Origin: Bacillota bacterium
GTDB lineage: Bacteria; Bacillota; Sulfobacillia; JABLXB01
DNA: 10,672 bases
Direction: 5' to 3'
Assembly: GCA_024653225.1 (NCBI GenBank)
Contig: JANLGA010000066.1
Coordinates: 1 to 10,672 of the forward strand
Shown here: piece by piece, positions 1 to 5,744 of the stretch
Layout of the letters: the number at the start of each line of letters is the position of its first letter
Numbering within the stretch: position 1 is the first letter of the stretch
Notes under the pieces: generated by a model
Told to the model about the DNA's origin: nothing
The model's database searches: none
What the model saw: only the letters and a program-made list of their open reading frames with translations
Made by a program: the position numbers and the translations under genes

Positions 1-1
1 G

Positions 2-157
2 GGTGGACTGCTGCTCGGCGTCGTCGAGAGCCTCGGGGGGGCGTACATCTCCTCGGGCTACCGGGACGCCATAGCATTCGGCGTGCTCATAGTCGTGTTG
101 TTGTTCAGGCCGCACGGCTTGCTGGGGAGCACCGGAAGGGAGGTTGACAGGGCGTGA
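2..157 (+). CDS. livH: Branched-chain amino acid-type ABC transporter permease LivH, C-terminal fragment
   Basis: Only the last 51 codons are present; the gene begins left of the window. The visible peptide contains GVVESLGGAYISSGYRDA followed by a hydrophobic stretch and RPHGLLG, which is the typical LivH ending (a final membrane helix, then R-P-x-G-L-x-G). LivH forms, with LivM, the inner-membrane channel of Liv/HAAT-family importers. The TGA stop at 155-157 overlaps the GTG start of livM (GTGA, 4 bp shared), indicating translational coupling. The family match and the downstream livM-livG-livF order make the assignment secure, although the transported compound need not be an amino acid. Confidence 0.93.
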   Translation, partial: GGLLLGVVESLGGAYISSGYRDAIAFGVLIVVLLFRPHGLLGSTGREVDRA

Positions 158-1131
158 CCTGGAAGGGCTGGGCAGGCATCGCCGCGGCGGTCGCCGCCGC
201 CTGCTGCCTGCCGCTTCTCACGACCAATGCCTACGTCATTCACATCGGGATATTCCTCCTGATGTATGTCAACCTCGCGTCCAGCTTGAACATCGTGCTC
301 GGCCTCACGGGCCAGCCCAATTTCGCCCACGCGACGTTCCTGGGCGTCGGGGCTTACGCCGCGGCCCTGGCCTCGTTGAGAGCGGGGTGGCCGTTCTGGA
401 TCAATTTGCCCCTCGGAGGCCTGGTTGCGTCCGCGTTGGGCCTGGTCATCGGCCTCCCGACACTGAGGGTGAGGGGACACCACCTGGCGATCGTCACCAT
501 CGGTTTCGCGCAGATCGTCAGGCTCATCGAGATCAACTGGGACCGGGTGACGCGCGGACCGATGGGGTTGCCGGGGATACCGACGGCGTCCCTGGGCTCC
601 ATCTCGTTCGGAAAGACGGAATTCTACTACTTCTCGCTGGCCCTGACCCTGGTCGTGCTGTTCACCATATACCGGCTGGCCGGATCGAGGATAGGCAGGG
701 CCCTCATGAGCATCCGCGACGACGAGATGGCCGCCGAAGCCCTGGGCGTGAACACCAGGTACTACAAGATCTACAGTTTCGTGGTGTCCACGTTCTGGGC
801 GGGCGTGAGCGGGGCGCTCTACGCCCACTACGTCACGTTCGTCAGCCCGGATTCGTTCACGCAAGCGGATTCGACATCCATATTGTGCATGGTGGTCGTA
901 GGAGGCGCGGGCACGCTTCTCGGCCCGGTGATCGGGGCCGCGGTGCTCGTGGTGGCCCCCGAGGTCCTGAGGTCAACTTCGATGTACCGGTACATCCTGG
1001 TCGGCGCCGTCATGGTGGTCTCCATCATGGCCCGGGAAGGCGTATTCTCCCACGCGTTCGGCAGGTTGGTGTCGGCCTTGGGGCGCGACGCATCCGGCGG
1101 GACCGCCCGGGGGGTGACGCGGCGTGGCTGA
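154..1131 (+). CDS. livM: Branched-chain amino acid-type ABC transporter permease LivM
   Basis: This 325-residue multi-pass inner-membrane protein is the second permease of a Liv-type importer. Family hallmarks are visible. Residues 46-70 read N-I-V-L-G-L-T-G-Q, then a Gly/Ala-rich GVGAYAAAL. Residues 101-128 contain LPTLRVRGHHLAIVTIGF. Residues 179-200 carry the cytoplasmic ATPase-coupling loop RIGRALMSIRDDEMAAEALG. Hydrophobic segments fall near residues 6-23, 28-51, 60-76, 85-101, 154-172, 206-225, 241-265 and 275-291. Length is normal for LivM. The GTG start overlaps the livH stop, and the TGA overlaps the livG start by 8 bp, so the four liv genes are coupled. Family members carry branched-chain amino acids, amides, urea or aromatic and short carboxylic acids, so the ligand here is open. 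Confidence 0.95.
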   Translation: MTWKGWAGIAAAVAAACCLPLLTTNAYVIHIGIFLLMYVNLASSLNIVLGLTGQPNFAHATFLGVGAYAAALASLRAGWPFWINLPLGGLVASALGLVIGLPTLRVRGHHLAIVTIGFAQIVRLIEINWDRVTRGPMGLPGIPTASLGSISFGKTEFYYFSLALTLVVLFTIYRLAGSRIGRALMSIRDDEMAAEALGVNTRYYKIYSFVVSTFWAGVSGALYAHYVTFVSPDSFTQADSTSILCMVVVGGAGTLLGPVIGAAVLVVAPEVLRSTSMYRYILVGAVMVVSIMAREGVFSHAFGRLVSALGRDASGGTARGVTRRG

Positions 1132-1912
1132 AATGCTGAAGGTCGAGGGCGTTGACAAGAGATTCGGGGGCGTCGTGGCGCTCAACAACGTCTCGATGAC
1201 GGTGGAGAAGGGCAAGATTCACGGGCTGATCGGTCCGAACGGCGCGGGGAAAACCACCCTGTTCAACGTCGTGACGGGGCTCTACAAGCCCGACTCGGGC
1301 ACCGTGACCTTCGCGGGCGAGCCGGTGACCGGCCTGGCGCCGCACGAACTCTGCGAGCGCGGCATCGCCAGGACGTTCCAGAACATCAGGCTGTTCTCGT
1401 CGCTCTCCGTCATGGACAACGTGCTGGTCGGTTACCACTGCAGGACGTCGGCCGGAACCTGGGACATCCTCTTCGGGACGCGAAGGGCGGCGGAGGAGCG
1501 CAGGCGCATCTTGGCGGAGGGTTCGAGGCTTCTGGAGCTGGCGGGACTCGCCGGGTTAGGCGGAAAGCGGGCGCGAAGCCTGCCGTACGGCCTCCAGCGG
1601 CGCCTGGAGATCGCGCGCGCCCTGGCCACCTCCCCGAGCCTCCTGCTGCTGGACGAGCCGTCCGCCGGCATGAACACGCAGGAGAAGAACGTGCTCAGGG
1701 ACTTCATCAGGAGGCTCAACGCGGAACTCGGGCTGACGATACTCATCATCGAGCACGACATGAAGCTCGTGATGACGGTGTGCGACATAATCACTGTACT
1801 CGATCACGGGCAGAAGATATCGGAGGGCACACCGGCCGCGGTGCAGGGGGACCCGTGTGTCATAGAGGCATACCTGGGCAAAGGATTCGGGGGGAACGCC
1901 GGCCGTGCTTGA
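1124..1912 (+). CDS. livG: Branched-chain amino acid-type ABC transporter ATP-binding protein LivG
   Basis: This cytoplasmic ATPase of the Liv-type importer has 262 residues, a normal length for LivG. Walker A is GPNGAGKTT at residues 37-45 and the Q-loop Gln is residue 86 (RTFQNIRLF). The signature helix is at residues 153-167 (LPYGLQRRLEIARAL), Walker B is LLLLDEP at 173-179, and the H-loop His is residue 211 (IIEHDMKLV). GMN after Walker B and the C-terminal VIEAYLG are LivG features. The signature lacks the canonical LSGGQ; divergence here is common in LivG. The gene starts with GTG inside the end of livM (8-bp overlap) and its TGA lies inside livF (8-bp overlap). It should pair with LivF as a heterodimer on LivH/LivM. 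Confidence 0.96.
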   Translation: MAEMLKVEGVDKRFGGVVALNNVSMTVEKGKIHGLIGPNGAGKTTLFNVVTGLYKPDSGTVTFAGEPVTGLAPHELCERGIARTFQNIRLFSSLSVMDNVLVGYHCRTSAGTWDILFGTRRAAEERRRILAEGSRLLELAGLAGLGGKRARSLPYGLQRRLEIARALATSPSLLLLDEPSAGMNTQEKNVLRDFIRRLNAELGLTILIIEHDMKLVMTVCDIITVLDHGQKISEGTPAAVQGDPCVIEAYLGKGFGGNAGRA

Positions 1913-2609
1913 ACTGCAGGATATCGAGGTGTACTACGGCAACATACGGGCCCTCAAGGGGGTCAGCCTCCGCGTGGGGGACGGGGAAGTCGTCGCCCTG
2001 ATCGGGAACAACGGGGCCGGGAAGACGACGACGTTGCGAACGATATCGGGCCTCCTTAGGCCGAGGAGCGGTGCCATCTTGCTGAACGGCAGGAGAATTG
2101 ACGGAATGCCTCCCCATTCCATCACCAAGATGGGGATCGGTCATGTCCTCGAGGGGAGGCAGATATTCGCGAACCTGACCGTGATGGAGAACCTCATCGT
2201 CGGGGCGTACCTCAATCCCAGCAAGTCGGCCGTGGAGGCGGACCTGGAAAAGGTCTTCGCACTGTTCCCCGTGTTGAAGGAGCGGAAGAACCAGCACGGG
2301 GGCACTCTCAGCGGCGGGGAGCAGCAGATGCTCGCGGTCGCCCGGGCCCTGATGGGCAATCCCCGCCTCCTGCTCATGGACGAGCCGTCCCTCGGGCTCG
2401 CCCCCGTTCTGGTCGAGCAGGTCGCCGGCATCATCCGCACCATAAAGGACCGGGGAATCCCGATTCTCCTCGTGGAGCAGAACGCGAGACTCGCGCTGGC
2501 GCTCGCCCATCGCGGGTATGTCCTGGAGTCCGGGGAGATCGTGCTCGAGGGCACCGCCGATTCCCTGCGCGACAACGACATGGTAAAAAAGGCGTACCTG
2601 GGCATCTAG
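1905..2609 (+). CDS. livF: Branched-chain amino acid-type ABC transporter ATP-binding protein LivF
   Basis: This is the second ATPase of the importer, 234 residues, the usual LivF length. Walker A is GNNGAGKTT at residues 34-42. EGRQIFANLTVMENL (82-96) is the LivF-type Q-loop region, LSGGEQQMLAVARAL (134-148) is an intact ABC signature, and LLLMDEPSLGLAP (154-166) is Walker B. The H-loop position reads VEQNARLAL, with Gln in place of His, as is usual for LivF, so this should not be taken as inactivation. GTG start, overlapping livG by 8 bp. The TAG stop is only 14 bp from the next gene, suggesting that transcription continues into the enzyme genes. Confidence 0.96.
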   Translation: MLELQDIEVYYGNIRALKGVSLRVGDGEVVALIGNNGAGKTTTLRTISGLLRPRSGAILLNGRRIDGMPPHSITKMGIGHVLEGRQIFANLTVMENLIVGAYLNPSKSAVEADLEKVFALFPVLKERKNQHGGTLSGGEQQMLAVARALMGNPRLLLMDEPSLGLAPVLVEQVAGIIRTIKDRGIPILLVEQNARLALALAHRGYVLESGEIVLEGTADSLRDNDMVKKAYLGI

Positions 2610-2623
2610 AAACGGTACCGGGG

Positions 2624-3355
2624 GTGGAGTGCGTGATAGGGTGGAGGGCCAGGCTCGGCTTCATCGTGCCGTCAATCAACACTGTCGTCGAACCCGAGAT
2701 GGCGAAAATGGCGCCGGACGGGGTGTCGGTCCACTTCGCCCGCGCCAGGTCGGTGAAAGACACCGAAGAGGAGCTAATCAGGATGGCCGAGGAGTCGCCG
2801 AAGGCCGCGCGCGAGCTCGCCGACGCGGAAGTGGACGTGATAGCTTTCGCCTGCACCGGGGCCAGCTTCCTGAAGGGGCCGCGCTACGATTCGTACGTCG
2901 AGGGCCTCATCACGAGCGCGGTGAATATCCCGGCCGTAACGACGTCCACGGCCGTGGTCCAGGCGCTGAGGGCTTGCGGGATGAAGCGGGTGGTCGTCGC
3001 GTCGCCATACGAGGAGTGGCTCAACGAGAGGGAGAAGATATTCCTCGAGGCGTGCGGGATCGAGGTCTTGGCGATGGAAGGACTCGGCATCAACGACGTC
3101 CACATCTCCGACGTTCACCCCGAGCGGGTGTACAGGTTGGCCCGCAAGGTGTTAAGGCCGGATGCCGACGGCGTCTTCATCAGCTGTACGGACTTCAGGA
3201 CGGCCGAAATACTGGAAGTCCTCGAGAATGACACGGGGAAACCGGTGGTTTCGAGCAACCAAGCGACGCTCTGGGCGATGCTCAGGAAGCTGGGCCTCCG
3301 AGTCTCCATCCAAGGTTTCGGATCCCTGCTGAGGAACATTGACGGCGCCAGGTAA
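2624..3355 (+). CDS. Maleate cis-trans isomerase / arylmalonate decarboxylase family protein (Asp/Glu racemase superfamily)
   Basis: The 243-residue protein begins IGWRARLGFIVPSINTVVEP, the family's N-terminal pattern (G-W-R-x-R-[IL]-G-x-I-V-P-S-x-N-T-x-x-E-P-E). Two cysteine centres are visible, Cys77 in FACTGASF and Cys188 in ISCTDFRT, followed by SNQATLWAML near the C-terminus, another family block. Maleate isomerase and Asp/Glu racemases use such a cysteine pair, whereas arylmalonate decarboxylase keeps only the second, so an isomerase or racemase is more likely here than a decarboxylase. It is cytoplasmic with no signal peptide. It lies 14 bp after livF, so it probably acts on the imported compound. 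The start is uncertain: GTG at 2624 or GTG at 2633, the latter having GGTGGAG just upstream. Substrate unknown. Confidence 0.86.
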   Translation: MECVIGWRARLGFIVPSINTVVEPEMAKMAPDGVSVHFARARSVKDTEEELIRMAEESPKAARELADAEVDVIAFACTGASFLKGPRYDSYVEGLITSAVNIPAVTTSTAVVQALRACGMKRVVVASPYEEWLNEREKIFLEACGIEVLAMEGLGINDVHISDVHPERVYRLARKVLRPDADGVFISCTDFRTAEILEVLENDTGKPVVSSNQATLWAMLRKLGLRVSIQGFGSLLRNIDGAR

Positions 3356-3472
3356 GGGTGCCGCGATCGCCGCGGGCGTGCTATGATCTACCCGGGACCA
3401 CCGAGCGGTTCGCCGGGCCGTTCCGCCGGCAGGACCCACGACCCCGGCGGTCCCGGAAGGGGTTGCGGCGCG
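3356..3472 (+). promoter_or_regulatory. Structured 117-bp leader before the class II aldolase gene
   Basis: This stretch separates the isomerase and aldolase genes in an otherwise tightly packed unit. It contains a perfect 8-bp inverted repeat, CCGGGACC at 3392-3399 and GGTCCCGG at 3449-3456. After one mismatch the repeat extends by three pairs (CCG 3401-3403 with CGG 3445-3447). Inside it, GCCGG 3412-3416 can pair with CCGGC 3426-3430. A smaller hairpin, CCGCG 3361-3365 with CGCGG 3371-3375, lies next to the isomerase stop. The right arm of the large repeat runs into the ribosome binding site GGAAGGGG (3455-3462). The pairing is visible; control of aldolase translation is inference. Confidence 0.35.
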
Positions 3473-4138
3473 TTGGACGAGAGGGAGCGCCGGTTGGCGA
3501 TTCTCAGGGAGAAAGTCCTCGAATACTCCCTCAGGATGTCCCGTTCCGGGATGGCCCCCTCGACGTGGGGGAACATCAGCGCCTTGGACCGCGGCTCGGG
3601 CGTCGTGGCGATCACCCCGAGCGGAATGGAATATGATTCGCTCACCCCATCCGACATATGCCTGCTCGACCTCGAAGGTGCGGCCGTGGAGATCGGTCGT
3701 AAACCGAGCACCGAGACGGCGCTTCACCTGGCGGTGTACGCACTGAAGCCTGAGGTGGGCGCCGTCGTGCACACGCACTCCGTGTACGCAACGGCTTTTG
3801 CCTGTGCGCGCCGGGAGATTCCCGTCGTGAACGCGACGCTGGCGGCAGTCGTCGGCGGGAGGGTGCCGGTCGCGCCGTACGCGGCGCCGGGGACCCGCGA
3901 GCTCGGGCTCGGCGCCGTGAACGCGATGGGGGGGAGACCGGCCGTCCTGCTTGCAGCTCACGGTGTGCTCGCCGTCGGGTCGGACCTGAGGGCGGCGTAC
4001 ACGGTGGCGGAGATCGTGGAAGACGCCGCGAGGATCGCCTGTCTCGCCGGGATGCTGGGCGCACAAGTTGAGTTGGATGCGGCCGAGACGGCGAGGATTA
4101 GAACGGAGTACCTGCGCAACTATGGACAGGGGGAATGA
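3473..4138 (+). CDS. Class II aldolase/adducin family protein (L-fuculose-phosphate aldolase-like)
   Basis: This is a zinc-dependent class II aldolase of the FucA/AraD group, 221 residues from the chosen TTG, the usual size. Visible motifs are GNIS at 33-36, ITPSGMEYD at 47-55 (phosphate-site region), and the catalytic Glu81 in KPSTET. Zinc ligands are His100 and His102 in VVHTHS and His163 in AAHGVLAVG. Family members cleave sugar phosphates to DHAP plus a small aldehyde, or decarboxylate 3-oxo-tetronate phosphates, so the exact reaction is open. TTG 3473 is preferred because GGAAGGGG lies 10 bp upstream and homology begins there. An in-frame ATG at 3383 would add 30 Gly/Pro-rich residues and has no good ribosome binding site. 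The 3' end overlaps the EIIA gene by 17 bp. Confidence 0.88.
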   Translation: MDERERRLAILREKVLEYSLRMSRSGMAPSTWGNISALDRGSGVVAITPSGMEYDSLTPSDICLLDLEGAAVEIGRKPSTETALHLAVYALKPEVGAVVHTHSVYATAFACARREIPVVNATLAAVVGGRVPVAPYAAPGTRELGLGAVNAMGGRPAVLLAAHGVLAVGSDLRAAYTVAEIVEDAARIACLAGMLGAQVELDAAETARIRTEYLRNYGQGE

Positions 4139-4607
4139 GCCGGCGGCGACCGTCGCCTTCGACGAGGGGCTGGTGCTGGCGGGCGGCCGTTTCGGGACGA
4201 AGGAAGAGGCGATCGGCTGCTTGGCCGGCCTCTTGCGCGACAGGGGCTACGTGAAGGACTCGTTCCTGGAAGCCGTCCTCGCCAGGGAAAGGGAGTATCC
4301 GACCGGGTTGCCGACGAGGCCCGTCGCTGTCGCCATCCCCCACGCCGACCCGGGGCATTGCATAGTGCCGTGCCTCGCCGTTGCGCGCCTCATCGAGCCG
4401 GTGGCGTTCGGCAACATGGGCGCGGAATCGGGGGTCGTTGACGTGTCCCTCGTGTTTCTCATCGGTTTGACCGCCGGGGGGGATCACGTTTCGTTTCTCG
4501 GCAGGCTTGCCGGTGTGTTTCGGCGGGAAGACGAGATCGAGCGACTGATGAAGGCGACAAGTGCGGCGGAGATCGAGCGAATCATTCGGTCGGCGACGGG
4601 CATGTGA
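4122..4607 (+). CDS. PTS EIIA component, galactitol/fructose (GatA) type, orphan
   Basis: A 161-residue cytoplasmic phosphocarrier domain of the PTS_EIIA_2 family. The sequence FGTKEEAIGCLAGLLRDRGY at residues 24-43 is the typical N-terminal helix region. The active-site His is His74 in VAVAIPHADP (68-77), followed by the GatA-like VARLIEPVAFGNMG, then VDVSLVFLIGL. In a complete PTS it receives phosphate from HPr and passes it to EIIB. No EIIB, EIIC, HPr or Enzyme I gene lies in this window, and the nearest transporter is the Liv ABC system, so it may be regulatory or serve a distant permease. ATG 4122 is chosen because homology begins soon after it; an in-frame ATG at 4068 lies deeper inside the aldolase gene. 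The 17-bp overlap suggests coupled translation. Confidence 0.87.
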   Translation: MDRGNEPAATVAFDEGLVLAGGRFGTKEEAIGCLAGLLRDRGYVKDSFLEAVLAREREYPTGLPTRPVAVAIPHADPGHCIVPCLAVARLIEPVAFGNMGAESGVVDVSLVFLIGLTAGGDHVSFLGRLAGVFRREDEIERLMKATSAAEIERIIRSATGM

Positions 4608-4608
4608 G

Positions 4609-4636
4609 CCGGGCGCCGACCGAAGGCGGCGCCCGG
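4609..4636 (+). other. Perfect 10-bp intercistronic hairpin
   Basis: CCGGGCGCCG (4609-4618) and CGGCGCCCGG (4627-4636) form a perfect 10-bp GC-only stem with an 8-base loop. It starts two bases after the EIIA stop codon and ends before the GGGGAG ribosome binding site of the reductase gene. No T run follows, so a normal intrinsic terminator is unlikely. An RNA-stability or processing element, or a weak attenuator adjusting expression of the reductase relative to EIIA, is more plausible. Confidence 0.5.
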
Positions 4637-4655
4637 AGCGGCGGGGAGTGATAAG

Positions 4656-5660
4656 ATGCGGGTATACGTGACCAGGAAGCTGCCCGATGAGGTCGCGGGC
4701 ATCCTGACCCCATTCTTCGAGGTCGAATCCTGGCCACACGAGGATGTCCCCGTGTCGAGATCCGCGCTGCTGAGCGGGGTTGAAACGGCCGACGGCCTGG
4801 TACGTCTGCTCACCGACAGGATAGACCGGAGCGTGTTGGACGGGGCGCGTCGCCTGAAGATAGTCGCGAACGTGGCGGTGGGGTTCGACAACGTGGACGT
4901 GGGTGCCTGCACCGAGCGCGGGATCGCGGTGACCAACACCCCGGGCGTCCTGACCGAGTCCACCGCCGACCTAGCCTTCGCCCTTCTCTTGGCGGCGGCC
5001 AGGCGCATCCCGGAGGCGCAGGACGCACTCAAGCGATTCGAGTGGAAGGCATGGTCCCTGATGTTCCTCACCGGCAGGGACGTGCACTCGGCCACCCTCG
5101 GGATCGTCGGGATGGGCCGCATCGGGCGCGCAGTGGCGCGAAGAGCCGCAGGTTTCTCGATGAGGATACTCTACTATTCGAGGAGGAGGGATGCCGAGAT
5201 CGAGGGGGAGACCGGTGCCGTGTTCCGTCCCCTCGATGAACTCCTTCGGGAATCCGACTTCGTCTCCATTCACCTCCCGCTCACCGAAGAGACGAGGCAC
5301 CTCATCGGCGAGCGCGAACTGTCCCTCATGAAGCCGACCTCCGTGCTGGTCAACACGTCGAGGGGACCGGTGGTGGACGAAGCCGCCCTGTGCCACGCTC
5401 TCGAGCGGCGTACCATATGGGCGGCGGGACTGGATGTCTACGAGGAAGAGCCCCTCCCGGCGCAAAGCCCCCTCCGGTCGCTGGACAACGTCGTACTGCT
5501 CCCTCACATCGGCAGCGCCACGGTGACAACGCGCACGAGAATGGCCTCCATGGCCGCCGAGAACGTCAGGGAATTCCTGCTCAGGGGGAAGGCCCTCACT
5601 CCCGTCAATCCCGAAGTACTCGCCTTGCGACGAGCGATCGAACAGCCGAACGCGGATTGA
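4656..5660 (+). CDS. gyaR: D-2-hydroxyacid dehydrogenase, glyoxylate/hydroxypyruvate reductase (GyaR/GhrB-like)
   Basis: A cytoplasmic NAD(P)H-dependent reductase of 2-oxo acids to D-2-hydroxy acids, 334 residues, full length. The N-terminal catalytic part contains VANVAVGFDNVD (70-81) and TNTPGVLTESTADLAFALLL. The Rossmann motif is GMGRIG at 152-157. Catalytic residues are Arg236 (NTSRGPVVD), Glu265 (VYEEEP) and His284 (PHIGSA). The cofactor-specificity loop reads YYSRRR (173-178) with no acidic residue, which favours NADPH. The resemblance to archaeal and bacterial GyaR runs along the whole chain, so glyoxylate or hydroxypyruvate are the best substrate guesses. ATG start with GGGGAG 8 bp upstream. 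In this cassette it may reduce an oxo-acid produced by the aldolase step. Confidence 0.91.
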   Translation: MRVYVTRKLPDEVAGILTPFFEVESWPHEDVPVSRSALLSGVETADGLVRLLTDRIDRSVLDGARRLKIVANVAVGFDNVDVGACTERGIAVTNTPGVLTESTADLAFALLLAAARRIPEAQDALKRFEWKAWSLMFLTGRDVHSATLGIVGMGRIGRAVARRAAGFSMRILYYSRRRDAEIEGETGAVFRPLDELLRESDFVSIHLPLTEETRHLIGERELSLMKPTSVLVNTSRGPVVDEAALCHALERRTIWAAGLDVYEEEPLPAQSPLRSLDNVVLLPHIGSATVTTRTRMASMAAENVREFLLRGKALTPVNPEVLALRRAIEQPNAD

Positions 5661-5687
5661 CTCCCGCTCCATTGCGTACCTTACCTT
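5657..5687 (+). promoter_or_regulatory. Weak candidate sigma-A promoter for the ykvI-like gene
   Basis: TTGACT at 5657-5662, overlapping the gyaR stop codon, matches five of six -35 consensus bases. Only poor -10 candidates follow: TTACCT at 5681-5686 (18-bp spacer) or TACCTT at 5682-5687 (19-bp spacer). The 84-bp gap after gyaR is large for this unit, which makes a separate promoter reasonable. The call is tentative. Confidence 0.2.
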
Positions 5688-5703
5688 AGTAGGCGCGATG
5701 AAG

Positions 5704-5720
5704 CGGGCTCGATGAGCCCG
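5704..5720 (+). other. Small perfect hairpin upstream of the ykvI-like gene
   Basis: CGGGCTC (5704-5710) and GAGCCCG (5714-5720) form a 7-bp stem closed by GAT. No T tract follows, so it is not a standard terminator. It lies in the leader about 25 bp before the start codon and could equally be a DNA operator half-site pair, a weak pause site or chance in GC-rich DNA. Confidence 0.35.
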
Positions 5721-5744
5721 ACGGAGGCCGCGCGAAGGTGAGGG

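Noticed and set aside
144..1139. 331-residue plus-strand open frame overlapping livM
   Set aside because: It is the +1-shifted shadow of livM; its translation is Arg/Gly/His-rich with no family pattern, while the livM frame has clear permease motifs.
1576..1624. Possible loss of function in LivG because the ABC signature is not LSGGQ
   Set aside because: LivG proteins often carry divergent signatures at this site, and the Walker A, Walker B, Q-loop and H-loop residues are intact.
3383..3472. N-terminal extension of the aldolase from ATG 3383
   Set aside because: The added 30 residues are Gly/Pro-rich and precede the family's normal start, and no ribosome binding site stands before this ATG, while TTG 3473 has one.
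3152..4066. 304-residue minus-strand open frame
   Set aside because: It lies antisense to the isomerase and aldolase genes, both with catalytic motifs; the product is Arg-rich and low in hydrophobic structure, as expected of GC-rich shadow frames.
4609..4636. Intrinsic terminator after the EIIA gene
   Set aside because: The stem is perfect but is followed by GC-rich sequence rather than a T run, and the next same-strand gene starts 20 bp later.
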